Position numbers and translations under genes: made by a program
Shown here: positions 32,572-40,407 of the stretch, piece after piece
How positions within the stretch are numbered: the stretch's first letter is position 1
Layout of the letters: every line of letters starts with the position of its first letter
Notes under the pieces: model-generated
Databases searched by the model: none
The model's input: the letters and a program-made list of their open reading frames with translations, nothing else
What the model was told of the DNA's origin: nothing
DNA from: Hahnella lacustris
GTDB lineage: Bacteria > Pseudomonadota > Gammaproteobacteria > Burkholderiales > Burkholderiaceae_A
Direction: 5' to 3'
DNA length: 64,000 nucleotides
Assembly: GCA_965194655.1 (NCBI GenBank)
Contig: OZ239148.1
Coordinates: forward strand, 1,426,001-1,490,000

Positions 32572-33606
32572 TTACAGCGGCGCATCTTCAATGGTGTCCA
32601 TCTCGATGACTTCGACCTGCTTGTATTTCATGGGGATGGCCAACTGGCGTTCCATCTCCTTGCGCACTCCTTCAGGCTGGTTAGGGTCTTGCGCAATTCG
32701 GCGTTTGTAATTGCGGATGCCTTTTTCCAGCAGGTACAGGTTGCTCGGCATGCCCTTGCCCAGGTACTTAACCAGGTTGTCTTCCCAAGTCTTGCCCAGG
32801 TCATTGGCGCTGATCATCTTGTACTTGTCACCTGACACATGGTGCGCAACGAACACACAAAAACTGGATGTCTCGGCGGCGGTCTCTTTTTCTTCGTTGT
32901 GCACAATCACGTCACCGTCAAACTGGAACTCGCTTGCGGACGTTGCACCCATCAAGCTGAAAAATTCACGGATCAAGGCGGTGCGCTCCTTGGTGCTCTT
33001 GTCCCCTGCTTTCTTAGCCAAGGCCACGGACTCTTTTTCTTGTGCTTGCGCCACGCCACCTCGGCGGGTGATGTAGGCAGGCAAATCCACCACGGACTGG
33101 CCCTCATCGCGCGCCACAGTCAACACCTTGACGTAGCGGGTGGCGTTGACCTTGTCTGCGCGCACCACATAGCGGACCATGGCCGCAATGGGCGTGCTGT
33201 TGGCTTGGATCTTGATGTCGTGCGTTTCTTTCAACTCGGTACGGATGGCCTCGACGATCTTGTCCTTGACCGGGCTTTCCTCAATACGAAGCGCCAAGCC
33301 GTAAATGGAGGCCAGCAACTCGTACAGCGCCTGGTGGCCGCGCTCAACGACTTCTACTTCGAACTTTTCACCCAGTTTGAACAGGTTATTGCTTTCGTCC
33401 ATGAAGCGCTGGACTTCGGCTGTCTTGGCATCCGTGGCCGAGGTTTTGGTCACCTTGTCCTTGCTCGAGCCAGTAAACACAAAAGCACTCAAATCGAAGG
33501 TTTCAAGGTCTAAGCCATCTAATTCTTGAACAGCCAGTTGGTTGGACATGTGTGGCGGGGGTGGTGGGGGTGCGCTGGTTTTGATCGCGCCATTGGTCAA
33601 TTGCAT
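32572..33606 (-). CDS. hypothetical protein, first gene of the island operon
   Basis: A 344-aa cytoplasmic protein with a proline run near the N-terminus (residues 12-18), a helical middle and a central segment IAAMVRYVVRADKVNATRY followed by ITRRGGVAQAQ. That segment recalls unnamed phage and plasmid proteins built around an R-Y-V...A-x-R-Y pattern. AGGAG precedes the ATG at 33606. It leads the leftward operon that also holds the MTKY paralogues. No enzymatic motif is evident; function unknown. Confidence 0.68.
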   Translation of the reverse strand: MQLTNGAIKTSAPPPPPPHMSNQLAVQELDGLDLETFDLSAFVFTGSSKDKVTKTSATDAKTAEVQRFMDESNNLFKLGEKFEVEVVERGHQALYELLASIYGLALRIEESPVKDKIVEAIRTELKETHDIKIQANSTPIAAMVRYVVRADKVNATRYVKVLTVARDEGQSVVDLPAYITRRGGVAQAQEKESVALAKKAGDKSTKERTALIREFFSLMGATSASEFQFDGDVIVHNEEKETAAETSSFCVFVAHHVSGDKYKMISANDLGKTWEDNLVKYLGKGMPSNLYLLEKGIRNYKRRIAQDPNQPEGVRKEMERQLAIPMKYKQVEVIEMDTIEDAPL

Positions 33607-33770
33607 CGTTTTCTCCTAGGTTTTTCATCGGTCATGGGTTGTGGCAGGCGATATGCACTGCTGAAACCAAGGCTAGAAGAGAACCGTATAAAAAGACGTG
33701 CCATGGCGTTTGGCTTTATATTTTTTAAAAAGAAGGAAGTGTTTTCAACAGCCCATAACAGGAGACTTAC

Positions 33771-34745
33771 ATGGACATGCCCACCCAGAAACCCCTTGCT
33801 CAAACCGCCATCACCGCCAGCTTGTATTTCTGGTGGCTGGCATTTCTGCGATGCAGCAAAGACTATTGGTGGTGTTGCCAACAAGGCGGGCGGTGCTTGG
33901 ACCCAAGGCTGGTGAAGGTCTGGGAAGATTTCGGCGACATCTTCAAATACCAATGCTTTTTGCATTGGTGGCAAGAAAATGGTTCCAAGCTATTCGACTC
34001 CCCTCAGGTGGAGATGCGTTTCAACAAATACCTGGCGTCCGGTCTGGAGTTTTTGATCCATTCCGACTTGGTCTTCGCCAGACCCAATATGGTCTGCATT
34101 GCCATCCCGATTTATTTGGACACAGAGGTGGCGCGAGCCGCCATCTTGGACGCGTGGGAATTGGCTCGCGTCCGTGGCACGCATTACGACAGAGATGCCA
34201 AGTACCAGATCTTTAAACTGGATCTGAAGGGCCGCAAAACCATCGTGCCCGCTTACCGGGCTTGGGCCTTGAATGTCTGCGTCCAACAAAGCGTCGAGTC
34301 CGACGAGCTCAATCACTGGGGCACTTTTGAAATGGGCCGGCATCTCAATCTGTCGCCGCGTAACCAAATACGGGACAAAGACAATCTGGAAAACCGCAAG
34401 CGCAAGCAAAACCTGCTGCGCACCACGTTTTGTCAAAACAAGAAAGCGGCCATCAATTTGATTGCCAATGTTGAGATCGGAAAGTTTCCGTGCAAAAACG
34501 AAGTTGATGTGTGCCAACGGTGGACGGCGTTGCAACAAACCGAATTGGACAAAGCCACAGATGATGGCCTGTGGCAGCCAGGGAACTGGATGGACCGGGA
34601 ATATTCGTTCATGCTGCCCGAAGAGGCGGCCTATGCGCACGGCGGCCCAGGGTCCAAGGTGATTTACATGTTGGATGACTTTGGCGCGGTGGCCACCCCG
34701 TTTTTGGCCCCCAAAAGAATCAGGGTCAAGAAAAAAGCGGTGTGA
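33771..34745 (+). CDS. conserved mobile-element hypothetical protein, Trp/Cys-rich N-terminus
   Basis: A 324-aa protein with AGGAG upstream of its ATG. The start is striking: YFWWLAFLRCSKDYWWCCQQ (residues 17-36), then LDPRLVKVWEDFGD and FLHWWQENGSKLF. Similar W-rich openings occur, from memory, in unnamed proteins of plasmids and islands. A basic segment around residues 205-225 could bind nucleic acid. It stands alone on the plus strand, divergent from the 344-aa gene. Function unknown. Confidence 0.68.
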   Translation: MDMPTQKPLAQTAITASLYFWWLAFLRCSKDYWWCCQQGGRCLDPRLVKVWEDFGDIFKYQCFLHWWQENGSKLFDSPQVEMRFNKYLASGLEFLIHSDLVFARPNMVCIAIPIYLDTEVARAAILDAWELARVRGTHYDRDAKYQIFKLDLKGRKTIVPAYRAWALNVCVQQSVESDELNHWGTFEMGRHLNLSPRNQIRDKDNLENRKRKQNLLRTTFCQNKKAAINLIANVEIGKFPCKNEVDVCQRWTALQQTELDKATDDGLWQPGNWMDREYSFMLPEEAAYAHGGPGSKVIYMLDDFGAVATPFLAPKRIRVKKKAV

Positions 34746-34802
34746 CCATTTTTGCTATGCCTATCTTCCCCGTGGCCATGAAATTTAAAAACAGCCATAT
34801 TC

Positions 34803-34822
34803 CGGGTCAAAGGCCCGCTTTT
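34803..34822 (+). terminator. possible rho-independent terminator
   Basis: CGGGTCAAAGGCCCG can fold into a short GC hairpin followed by CTTTTT, about 60 bp after the stop of the 33771-34745 gene. The stem is short, so this is tentative. Confidence 0.4.
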
Positions 34823-34839
34823 TCGGCACTTTAGACGCA

Positions 34840-35235
34840 TTAACGTGGCACGCTAGCCTGGGCTGGCCCCATGGCTTGCTGCTGCAGCCCATAGGCATCG
34901 GCCTGGCTGAAGCTGCTGGAATGAGTGGGCCTGAGCACGGGCTGGGAGCTGGGCAGCGCTGGGGGTCGGCTGGGGGTCACCATTTTGGCCTGCTGGGGTA
35001 CGGCGCTTTTGGCTGGGGGTGGCTTGGGGGCTGGTGCTTTCGGCTTCGGGGGTGGTGGCGTTTTGGGCAAGGCCTTCTTGGGCTTGAATTTTTTTGGCTT
35101 GGGCTTGGCTGTGGCCTGGGCTTTTTGTGCCGCCGCTTGTCTGGCCTGCGCCAACACAGAAGACCAGACGTTGTCTGAAATCAACCGCCAAAGCGCCAGC
35201 TGGTCCTCGGGGTTGGCAATTTCTGTAAATCTCAT
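34840..35235 (-). CDS. small Pro/Lys/Ala-rich protein with folded N-terminus
   Basis: A 131-aa basic protein. Residues 1-35 (starting MRFTEIANPEDQLALWRL) look folded. The remainder is low-complexity Lys/Pro/Ala sequence (KPKPKKFKPKK, PPPPKPKAPAPK) typical of disordered, nucleic-acid- or partner-binding tails. GGAG precedes the ATG. It is divergent, with a 50-bp gap, from a second small basic protein that begins MRIFEL, and the similar starts suggest related N-terminal signals. Function unknown. Confidence 0.6.
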   Translation of the reverse strand: MRFTEIANPEDQLALWRLISDNVWSSVLAQARQAAAQKAQATAKPKPKKFKPKKALPKTPPPPKPKAPAPKPPPAKSAVPQQAKMVTPSRPPALPSSQPVLRPTHSSSFSQADAYGLQQQAMGPAQASVPR

Positions 35236-35285
35236 CTTTGGTCTCCTTTTCCTACATTTATTTATCTCCCGCCATAAATAAATGC

Positions 35286-35489
35286 ATGCGAATATTTGAA
35301 CTCGTGAAACCCAAAACGCCAGAGCAACTTCGGCTGGATCAACTGCGCGCCACCAGCCAACGTGCTAGCGCTGCTGTCAAGCAAGAGCGTTTGCGGCAGC
35401 AAACACAAAAAGCTCAAAAAACCTTGCAAAAGCTGCGCATGCCTGTCAAACCCAAGCCTGCCACCATCAAGCCCATCAAAACCTTTTAG
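35286..35489 (+). CDS. very small basic protein beginning MRIFEL
   Basis: A 67-aa Arg/Lys/Gln-rich, probably helical protein ending in a KPKPATIKPIK tail. The ATG at 35286 starts the MRIFELVKPKTPEQLRLDQL segment, which parallels the start of the divergent 34840-35235 product. No clear Shine-Dalgarno sequence is visible. A strong terminator lies immediately downstream, supporting real transcription. A DNA-binding or internal structural role is possible but not shown. Confidence 0.55.
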   Translation: MRIFELVKPKTPEQLRLDQLRATSQRASAAVKQERLRQQTQKAQKTLQKLRMPVKPKPATIKPIKTF

Positions 35490-35494
35490 CCCAA

Positions 35495-35527
35495 AAAAGC
35501 CAGCAAGTTTTTGGCCTGCTGGCTTTT
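35495..35527. terminator. bidirectional terminator between convergent genes
   Basis: A perfect 11-bp stem, AAAAGCCAGCA (35495-35505) with TGCTGGCTTTT (35517-35527), flanked by A and T runs on both sides. It serves the 67-aa gene on the plus strand and the 162-aa gene ending at 35541 on the minus strand. Confidence 0.82.
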
Positions 35528-35540
35528 GGTGTGCGGTGTA

Positions 35541-36029
35541 TTAGGGCTTGGCGGGCAACTTCAACGTAGTTCGCGCAATGGTTGCAGGTGCTTTGGCAGC
35601 GCCTGATTCACGCTTGCCCATCGCCGCGTCGATTCGCGTGTCCAACTCCCCGGCATCCACTGCTGCGTGGATCACTTGTAAGGATGTGATGACATCGGCC
35701 ATGCTGTCGGTCTCGATGGCGTTTTTACCTTCGACTATTTCTAAGGTACGAGCGCCATAACGCACGGTGATGCAGAGCTTGCCCTTCTCATCTTTCCACC
35801 ACCATGGCTTGAGGCGCTTGGGCACTTCCACCTTCCGGCTCAGCCCCGTAGCCTCGTCCATGATGCTGCGAATTCGCACGGGTGCAAACTCAGTGCCCGC
35901 CTGCTGGGCTTTGGCCAACTGGATCTGCTCAGCCAATTTGATGCTGAGCTTTTGACGGCGGGCATGTTTTAGGCTATTGGCTTTTTCACGCTTGGCCTGG
36001 ACCAATTTCAACGCATTCAAACCTGACAT
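35541..36029 (-). CDS. hypothetical basic protein of the island
   Basis: A 162-aa protein with AAGGAG upstream of its ATG. The N-terminal 45 residues are rich in Lys, Arg and Gln (coiled-coil-like), the middle is compact (PWWWKDEKGKLCITVRYGA, residues 76-94), and the C-terminus is Ala/Lys-rich. It is upstream-coded relative to the terminator at 35495. The polymerase-like gene ends 142 bp further right. Possible nucleic-acid-binding accessory; family not recognised. Confidence 0.62.
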   Translation of the reverse strand: MSGLNALKLVQAKREKANSLKHARRQKLSIKLAEQIQLAKAQQAGTEFAPVRIRSIMDEATGLSRKVEVPKRLKPWWWKDEKGKLCITVRYGARTLEIVEGKNAIETDSMADVITSLQVIHAAVDAGELDTRIDAAMGKRESGAAKAPATIARTTLKLPAKP

Positions 36030-36055
36030 TTGCTACTCCTTGTTTGTTTTTGGAA

Positions 36056-36096
36056 TAGCTAATTTATTGTCAGACCATGGCAATGGACAACCGAAA
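36056..36096 (-). promoter_or_regulatory. shared upstream motif (promoter or operator), copy 1
   Basis: Read on the minus strand, TCGGTTGTCCAT, a 7-bp gap and GTCTGACAA lie upstream of the 35541-36029 gene. An almost identical arrangement (TCGGTTGTCCAT, 6 bp, GTCTGATAA) is found at 39057-39084 upstream of the DUF6876 gene. TTGTCC could be a -35 box, but the spacing to an AT-rich -10 is not ideal, so an operator is equally possible. Confidence 0.45.
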
Positions 36097-36170
36097 AGAC
36101 AGGTGTCCCGACACTATGGCGGGATTCCCGGTCCCGATTGACAGTTCAGAAATGTGAAGTGATCAACGGC

Positions 36171-37745
36171 TCAATCTACCGACAAATTGGCGTAGTGCTC
36201 ACGCGCGCGAATGGTCTCTAGCCGAATGCGCTCTTTGTGCGCTTCCTCGTCTAATTTCAAGTCCAGGTATCGCGGCTCGTAGCGCTCCAATTGCTTGTGG
36301 CTCAAGCGCCAATACGGGTTGTTGGTGTGATCTTGCATGCACATCTCAATTTCACTGCGCAGGTCGACGTTGATTTTTCGCTTGAAAAATATCGCGTCAT
36401 GCACTCGGGCAATCGGCGTACGGCCATGCTGGGCAGCTACAGCACAAACCACATTCATCACCTCCGTTTCATCGTGCTGGTACAGGTAAGCAAGGATCTT
36501 TGACTGGCTGGGCCTGCCGCTGGCGGTTTGCAAAAATGGTTTGCTCAACAAATCGCGCCGCTCAAGTTTGACGCGCGCATAAAGATGCGCATCCAACATG
36601 CTCTGTTCTTTGATGAATGCCTGCACTGAAGCATCGGCCAAAAAGCGTCGTCGGTCGTCACCGTTTTTGATGATTTCAACCAAGGCCGGGTTGGTCCACC
36701 CGCCCGATTCGTTTTGCCAGCCAGTGGTGTTTTGCCGAGCGCCAAAGCTGATGGCTGTAAACGCCTGCTTGAGCAATTTAGGCTGAAGATCTTTGGGCAC
36801 TGGGCTTTCTTCGTCGAACGTGAAGTACTGCACCGTCCCCATAAAGCCCGCTTTGTCCTCCAAAAAATTAAGGGTGGCGCTAAAGACCTTGCGCAACTCC
36901 TCACCTTGCCCTCGGCTTTGGATGCATTGCTTGGCCCAGCCCATTTTCCAAGCCACCACACTGCTGCGGATGTCGTACTCCCAACAGTTGCCCAGAACCG
37001 CGCGGCGCAGCTCCTTGTTGATGTTTTGTACGCTGGTGCCTTCGTAGTACATGCGGCCGAACGGGCTGGGCTTTTTGCGCTGCATGTATTGGCCGTTCAT
37101 CACGCTGGCGACGGTCAAGATGATCTTGGCCTGGCGCAATGCTTGGTTTTTCTTTTGAACGGACAGCAGATCAGCGTCCGTGACCAACCAGTAGACATAG
37201 CTTTTTACGGACTCCATGTCCACGGGCAAGGGCTCAAACAATTCGTCCAATTCAGCTGCCGATGTTCTGCTCTTGTACTCGGGGTAAAGCAGATTCACCA
37301 ATTGATAGGCACTGAATTCATCCCCGCTCAGGTACTGGTCAATTTCGCGATCGGTGGTCAATGCCGTCAATATGGTGTCCTCAACTGCCAGCGTATCTAC
37401 CATGGTGATCAGCTTGGTCAATTTGCACTGGCTCACATCGCCTGTCAGGTTGGAGCCAATGATCACGGCTTCGACCAAGTTCAAATTATTGTCCCGAAGC
37501 CATGCGTGCACCCGTTGTTTTTTGGGGCCAATTTGGCCGCCCTTGTTGGCCAGCTGTTGCAGTGAAATGGCAAACAAATCCAGCTTGCGCTGCATGGGTG
37601 TGACTTCAAAGTGCAAGCTTTGAAACAGCATGGTCTCCAGCACGCTGATGTATTTAGCCAGTGCCCGGTGCGCCGTCTTGGCAGGTTTGGGAAAAGCCTT
37701 CTGCAAGGCCTCATAAACTGCGCTGTCCACCGTAATCTTGATCAT
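36171..37745 (-). CDS. putative palm-domain polymerase (family A / T7-RNAP-like motifs)
   Basis: A 524-aa protein from the ATG at 37745 (GGAG six bases upstream). It shows three spaced blocks resembling polymerase motifs. Motif A-like: WEYDIRSSVVAW, Asp258. Motif B-like: LKQAFTAISFGA, Lys326 to Gly335, which matches the K...FG/YG helix of T7 RNA polymerase and DNA polymerase I in spacing. Motif C-like: ARVHDAIFF, His449-Asp450, as in HDS/HDE of those enzymes. A GRMYYEGTSVQNI segment before motif A also recalls primer/template loops of polymerases. No exonuclease or zinc-finger domain is seen. If real, it would be a compact element-encoded replicative or transcribing polymerase. This is motif reasoning only; an unrelated fold remains possible. 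Confidence 0.55.
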   Translation of the reverse strand: MIKITVDSAVYEALQKAFPKPAKTAHRALAKYISVLETMLFQSLHFEVTPMQRKLDLFAISLQQLANKGGQIGPKKQRVHAWLRDNNLNLVEAVIIGSNLTGDVSQCKLTKLITMVDTLAVEDTILTALTTDREIDQYLSGDEFSAYQLVNLLYPEYKSRTSAAELDELFEPLPVDMESVKSYVYWLVTDADLLSVQKKNQALRQAKIILTVASVMNGQYMQRKKPSPFGRMYYEGTSVQNINKELRRAVLGNCWEYDIRSSVVAWKMGWAKQCIQSRGQGEELRKVFSATLNFLEDKAGFMGTVQYFTFDEESPVPKDLQPKLLKQAFTAISFGARQNTTGWQNESGGWTNPALVEIIKNGDDRRRFLADASVQAFIKEQSMLDAHLYARVKLERRDLLSKPFLQTASGRPSQSKILAYLYQHDETEVMNVVCAVAAQHGRTPIARVHDAIFFKRKINVDLRSEIEMCMQDHTNNPYWRLSHKQLERYEPRYLDLKLDEEAHKERIRLETIRAREHYANLSVD

Positions 37746-37878
37746 CTGCTGCTCCACCTGGCCAGGACTTTAGAAATCCTGAAATTCACATGTATTTAGC
37801 TGGTTTCTACAGGTTATCAAGAATAATTGAAAAAGTCACACGCTTATAGTAATTGCCATCATCAAGTCGTGAGCACAT

Positions 37879-38229
37879 GTGCCAAATGACCTGATGGATA
37901 GGTTGCTTGATTGGATGGATGCCCAATCAAGCAAGTCCTTCTTTGCCATTCACAGAACCGGTTTTCTTGGTCCGCATGGCATTGATTTTCGGGTCTTCAA
38001 GTCTCGATTGGTAAGTAGCCCTTTTTTTGCGCCCTACTTTTGCGCAGGTGATAAGTACATGATGCACACCTACCAAGCATCAGTTCGCGCCAAGGTCAAT
38101 GGTCGCAGCCAAATCATCAAAACGGAAATACGGGCCATGAACGCCCAGGACGCGCGTTGGTTGCTTTGGGCTCAGTACGGATTTCACAGCATTCAGGCAG
38201 GACCTGCGCCCATCGCCCAAAAAAAATAA
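37879..38229 (+). CDS. small hypothetical protein
   Basis: A 116-aa protein (GTG start at 37879, or ATG at 37894), with no visible Shine-Dalgarno sequence. Contains HRTGFLGPHGIDFRVFKSRL and MMHTYQASVRAKVNGR; no recognised domain. It ends 74 bp before the MntA-like gene, in the same direction, so the two could share a transcript. Function unknown. Confidence 0.5.
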   Translation: MPNDLMDRLLDWMDAQSSKSFFAIHRTGFLGPHGIDFRVFKSRLVSSPFFAPYFCAGDKYMMHTYQASVRAKVNGRSQIIKTEIRAMNAQDARWLLWAQYGFHSIQAGPAPIAQKK

Positions 38230-38302
38230 GACACCAAGCAAGTCAGGTTGGCGATTACAGGACTTGATCGTAAAATTGTGCTCACGCAATAAAGATATCC
38301 CC

Positions 38303-38593
38303 ATGAAACCATCTGATGCTTTAGCAGCTCACCGCAACGAAATTCGTGAGATTGTCCTCGCCCACAGGACTTCGAATGCACGCGTTTTTGGGTCTGTAGT
38401 GCACGGATCGGACACAGAGGAGAGCGACCTTGACATTCTCGTTGACACAACGGAAGACACAACACTATTTGATTTGGGCGCCATTCGCTACAAGCTTCGC
38501 CACTTATTGGGTGTTGAAGTGGATGTCCTGACGCCCGCGGCTCTTCCTGACACATTTCGTCATACGGTTATCGCAGAGGCTCGCCCGGTATGA
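38303..38593 (+). CDS. mntA: MntA-like minimal nucleotidyltransferase (antitoxin)
   Basis: A 96-aa MNT-fold nucleotidyltransferase. The active-site motif VFGSVVHGSDTEESDLDILVD has the GSxxxG and SDxD elements. In the MntA/HepT toxin-antitoxin system this protein AMPylates the HepT RNase near its active site and neutralises it. The ATG at 38303 begins the conserved helix; the open frame reaches 38264. Its stop overlaps the hepT start by ATGA, the usual arrangement, but hepT is truncated here, leaving an orphan antitoxin. Confidence 0.88.
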   Translation: MKPSDALAAHRNEIREIVLAHRTSNARVFGSVVHGSDTEESDLDILVDTTEDTTLFDLGAIRYKLRHLLGVEVDVLTPAALPDTFRHTVIAEARPV

Positions 38594-38727
38594 GCCGCGA
38601 CCCCTTGCGAGTGCCAGACTATCTAGATCACATTCTCGAAGCACGCCCCTTAACTGTCACTCCCATCTGCTCAATACTCCCCAGGCAGCATGATCACCCA
38701 GTGCTCCCCGTCCCAGCAGGCATACAG
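38590..38727 (+). pseudogene. hepT: truncated hepT toxin
   Basis: The frame starts MSRDPLRVPDYLDHILEA, the standard HepT N-terminus, then switches after about 18 codons (around 38643) to unrelated sequence and stops at about 38727. The catalytic RX4-6H region is missing. The junction falls just before the end of the DUF6876 gene on the other strand, so a recombination or deletion event probably joined the two blocks here. Confidence 0.75.
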
Positions 38728-39027
38728 TGACACCGCTGGCATTGGAAAGTCCGTAAACGGAATCTCTTGGCGCGCATGCTCTTTGCCATTGCCGTCCTCG
38801 TAAATCATTGTCGCCCTGCTGTCATTAACAGTCATGCGCACTTGGACAAACCAGTCGTCGGTGCCGATCTCGCTCAGGTGACTGGCAATCGCATCCATCA
38901 TCCAAAAGCACTCAGCCTCTTCAGCCAGGTACTTGGTGCCATCGGTCAGCAAATGCCTGCGACTGATTCGGTAATAGCGCTCAGTGCCAGTGAAGTGTGA
39001 AAGTTGGCTTGCGTCGAAATTTTTCAT
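38671..39027 (-). CDS. DUF6876-family protein
   Basis: A 118-aa protein recognised by its pattern: LSHFTGTERYYRI at the start, LLTDGTKYLAEEAECFWMMD, IPFTDFPMP and the ending VIMLPGEY. The family is widespread on plasmids, phages and islands and has no established function. Its promoter region shares a motif with the 35541-36029 gene, which links it to the integrase island. Its 3' end overlaps the remnant hepT frame on the opposite strand. Confidence 0.8.
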   Translation of the reverse strand: MKNFDASQLSHFTGTERYYRISRRHLLTDGTKYLAEEAECFWMMDAIASHLSEIGTDDWFVQVRMTVNDSRATMIYEDGNGKEHARQEIPFTDFPMPAVSLYACWDGEHWVIMLPGEY

Positions 39028-39056
39028 CTGTAGTCCGTCTTGTGTGACTACAGTTT

Positions 39057-39084
39057 GTTATCAGACACACAGATGGACAACCGA
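39057..39084 (-). promoter_or_regulatory. shared upstream motif (promoter or operator), copy 2
   Basis: On the minus strand it reads TCGGTTGTCCAT, 6 bp, GTCTGATAA, closely matching 36056-36096. It is located 30-57 bp upstream of the DUF6876 start, where a promoter or operator would be expected. Confidence 0.45.
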
Positions 39085-39174
39085 CACTTGGTAACCCGAA
39101 AGACTGGACGGATACCGAACAAAAAGTTACCGCTTCAAAATGCCTCAAGGTTTCATTTACGTCAGCTCAAAAAA

Positions 39175-39200
39175 CAAAAGAGCCAAACGCGGCCCTTTTG
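39175..39200. terminator. terminator at the end of the galE pseudogene
   Basis: CAAAAGAGCC and GGCCCTTTTG form a 10-bp stem with one mismatch and a 6-nt loop, followed by T-rich or A-rich sequence on both sides. A related hairpin follows the intact galE copy at 44995-45017. Confidence 0.65.
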
Positions 39201-39225
39201 TACAAAAATTGAAAGTCTGAAACCG

Positions 39226-40196
39226 TCAAGTCTGTCGTGTCTCCCACGCCCAAGCATGGGACACGATGGTGGCCAGGTCCGCGTAGCTCGGTTGCCAGCC
39301 CAGCTTTTCTCGGATCAGGCTGGAGTCAGCCACCAAACGTGCCGGGTCGCCCGCACGGCGGGGACCGTTGACCACGGCAATGCTGCGGCCGGTGACCTGC
39401 TGTGCCGTGTCGATCACCTCTTGCACCGAAAAGCCTTGCCCATTGCCCAAGTTGTAAGACTGGCTGCCCGCGCCACCCATCAGCGACTGCAGCGCCAGCC
39501 AATGCGCTGAGCACAGGTCTTCGATGTGGATGTAATCACGAACACAAGTGCCGTCGGGTGTGTCGTAATCGCGGCCGAACACCCCAATGTTCGGCCTGCG
39601 GCCAGACGCCGCTTGCAACACCAGCGGAATCAAATGCGTCTCTGGCTCGTGCCGCTCGCCCAACTGGCCATCGGGGTCGGCACCGGCCGCATTGAAGTAC
39701 CGCAAGCTCACCGAACGAAAACCATAGGCCTGTCTTAGTCGGCCAACACCTGCTCCACCATCAGCTTGGTGCGGCCATAGGGGTTGATGGGTTGCTGCGG
39801 GTGCCGCTCGTCCATGGGCGAGTACTGCGGCTCGCCAAACGTGGCGGCCGTGGACGAAAAGATAAATCGATTCACCCCGTGCGCACGCATCGCGTCCAGC
39901 AACGTCAACGTGTTGACCAGATTGTTTTGGTAATACTTGGCCGGCTGCTGCACCGACTCGCCCACTTGAATGAAGGACGCAAAATGCATCACCGCGTCAA
40001 AACCCTGCGACAAGACCGCGTCCAGCACAGCACGGTCGCCCATGTCGCCTTGCACAAAGTCGCCGCACAACACCGCATCGCGATGCCCAGACGACAAATC
40101 GTCCAGCGTTGTCACGCTGCAGCCTTGCCGCCCCAACATCTTCACCATGTGCGAGCCGATGTAACCGGCCCCACCGACCACCAAAACCTGGGTCAT
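39226..40196 (-). pseudogene. galE: broken UDP-glucose 4-epimerase copy
   Basis: Two collinear reading frames (39735-40196 N-terminal half, 39226-39711 C-terminal half) together cover a full GalE: GGAGYIGSH cofactor motif, STAATFGEPQYSP, YGRTK with the catalytic Tyr and Lys, and FGRDYDTPDGTC. The break follows VEQVLAD. Where the intact copy at 45050 has a Tyr codon TAT, this one has TAA, and a one-base deletion shortly after shifts the frame. The two copies are similar but clearly diverged in DNA, so this is an old paralogue or a separately acquired gene that has decayed. Confidence 0.85.
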
Positions 40197-40211
40197 CGTT
40201 TCATCCATTCA

Positions 40212-40239
40212 AAAACAATCGGGATCTGACCCCAATTCA
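40212..40239 (+). repeat. 28-bp GGGATCTGACCCC-type repeat, copy 1
   Basis: AAAACAATCGG(G/T)ATCTGACCCCAATTCA occurs here and at 45022-45049 with one mismatch in 28. The core GGGATCTGACCCC is partly palindromic, like REP-type intergenic repeats. Copy 1 lies on the 5' side of the broken galE, copy 2 on the 3' side of the intact one. Confidence 0.7.
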
Positions 40240-40240
40240 C

Positions 40241-40286
40241 ACATCATTGAAAAAATAGCATGTTGATGCTGTTTTTTCAATGATGT
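40241..40286. repeat. 21-bp-stem inverted repeat (hairpin)
   Basis: Sequence 40241-40261 is the reverse complement of 40266-40286 except for one G-T position, with a 4-nt loop GTTG. A six-A/six-T run inside the stem makes it a good bidirectional terminator; the length also suits a REP-like or mobile-element hairpin. It directly follows the 28-bp repeat. The rest of 40287-40407 holds only a 38-codon open frame that I do not trust. Confidence 0.75.
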
Positions 40287-40407
40287 TTACACGTTTCAAA
40301 CGCAAAGAACTCCATCTTGCGCCATGCTCGGAGTGCTACCCCTTGGGTGATGGCATTGAAGTCATGTCACTGCACGGCGCCATGCGAGCACTGGCATGAC
40401 TTTGTAG

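Larger units (their letters stand above)
28947..38727. mobile_element. tyrosine-integrase island beside tRNA-Asn (right end uncertain)
   Basis: An integrase directly downstream of a tRNA is the classic left end of a genomic island. From here to about 39 kb the genes are mostly unrecognised, short and on mixed strands, unlike the orderly catabolic operons on the left. I could not find a second copy of the tRNA-Asn 3' end to mark the right boundary. The limit given is simply the end of the truncated toxin gene and is a guess; the island may extend further. Confidence 0.45.

Noticed and set aside
40283..40399. A 38-codon open frame (starts MFTRFKRKEL) after the hairpin at 40241.
   Set aside because: Very short, begins within the hairpin arm and has no ribosome-binding site.
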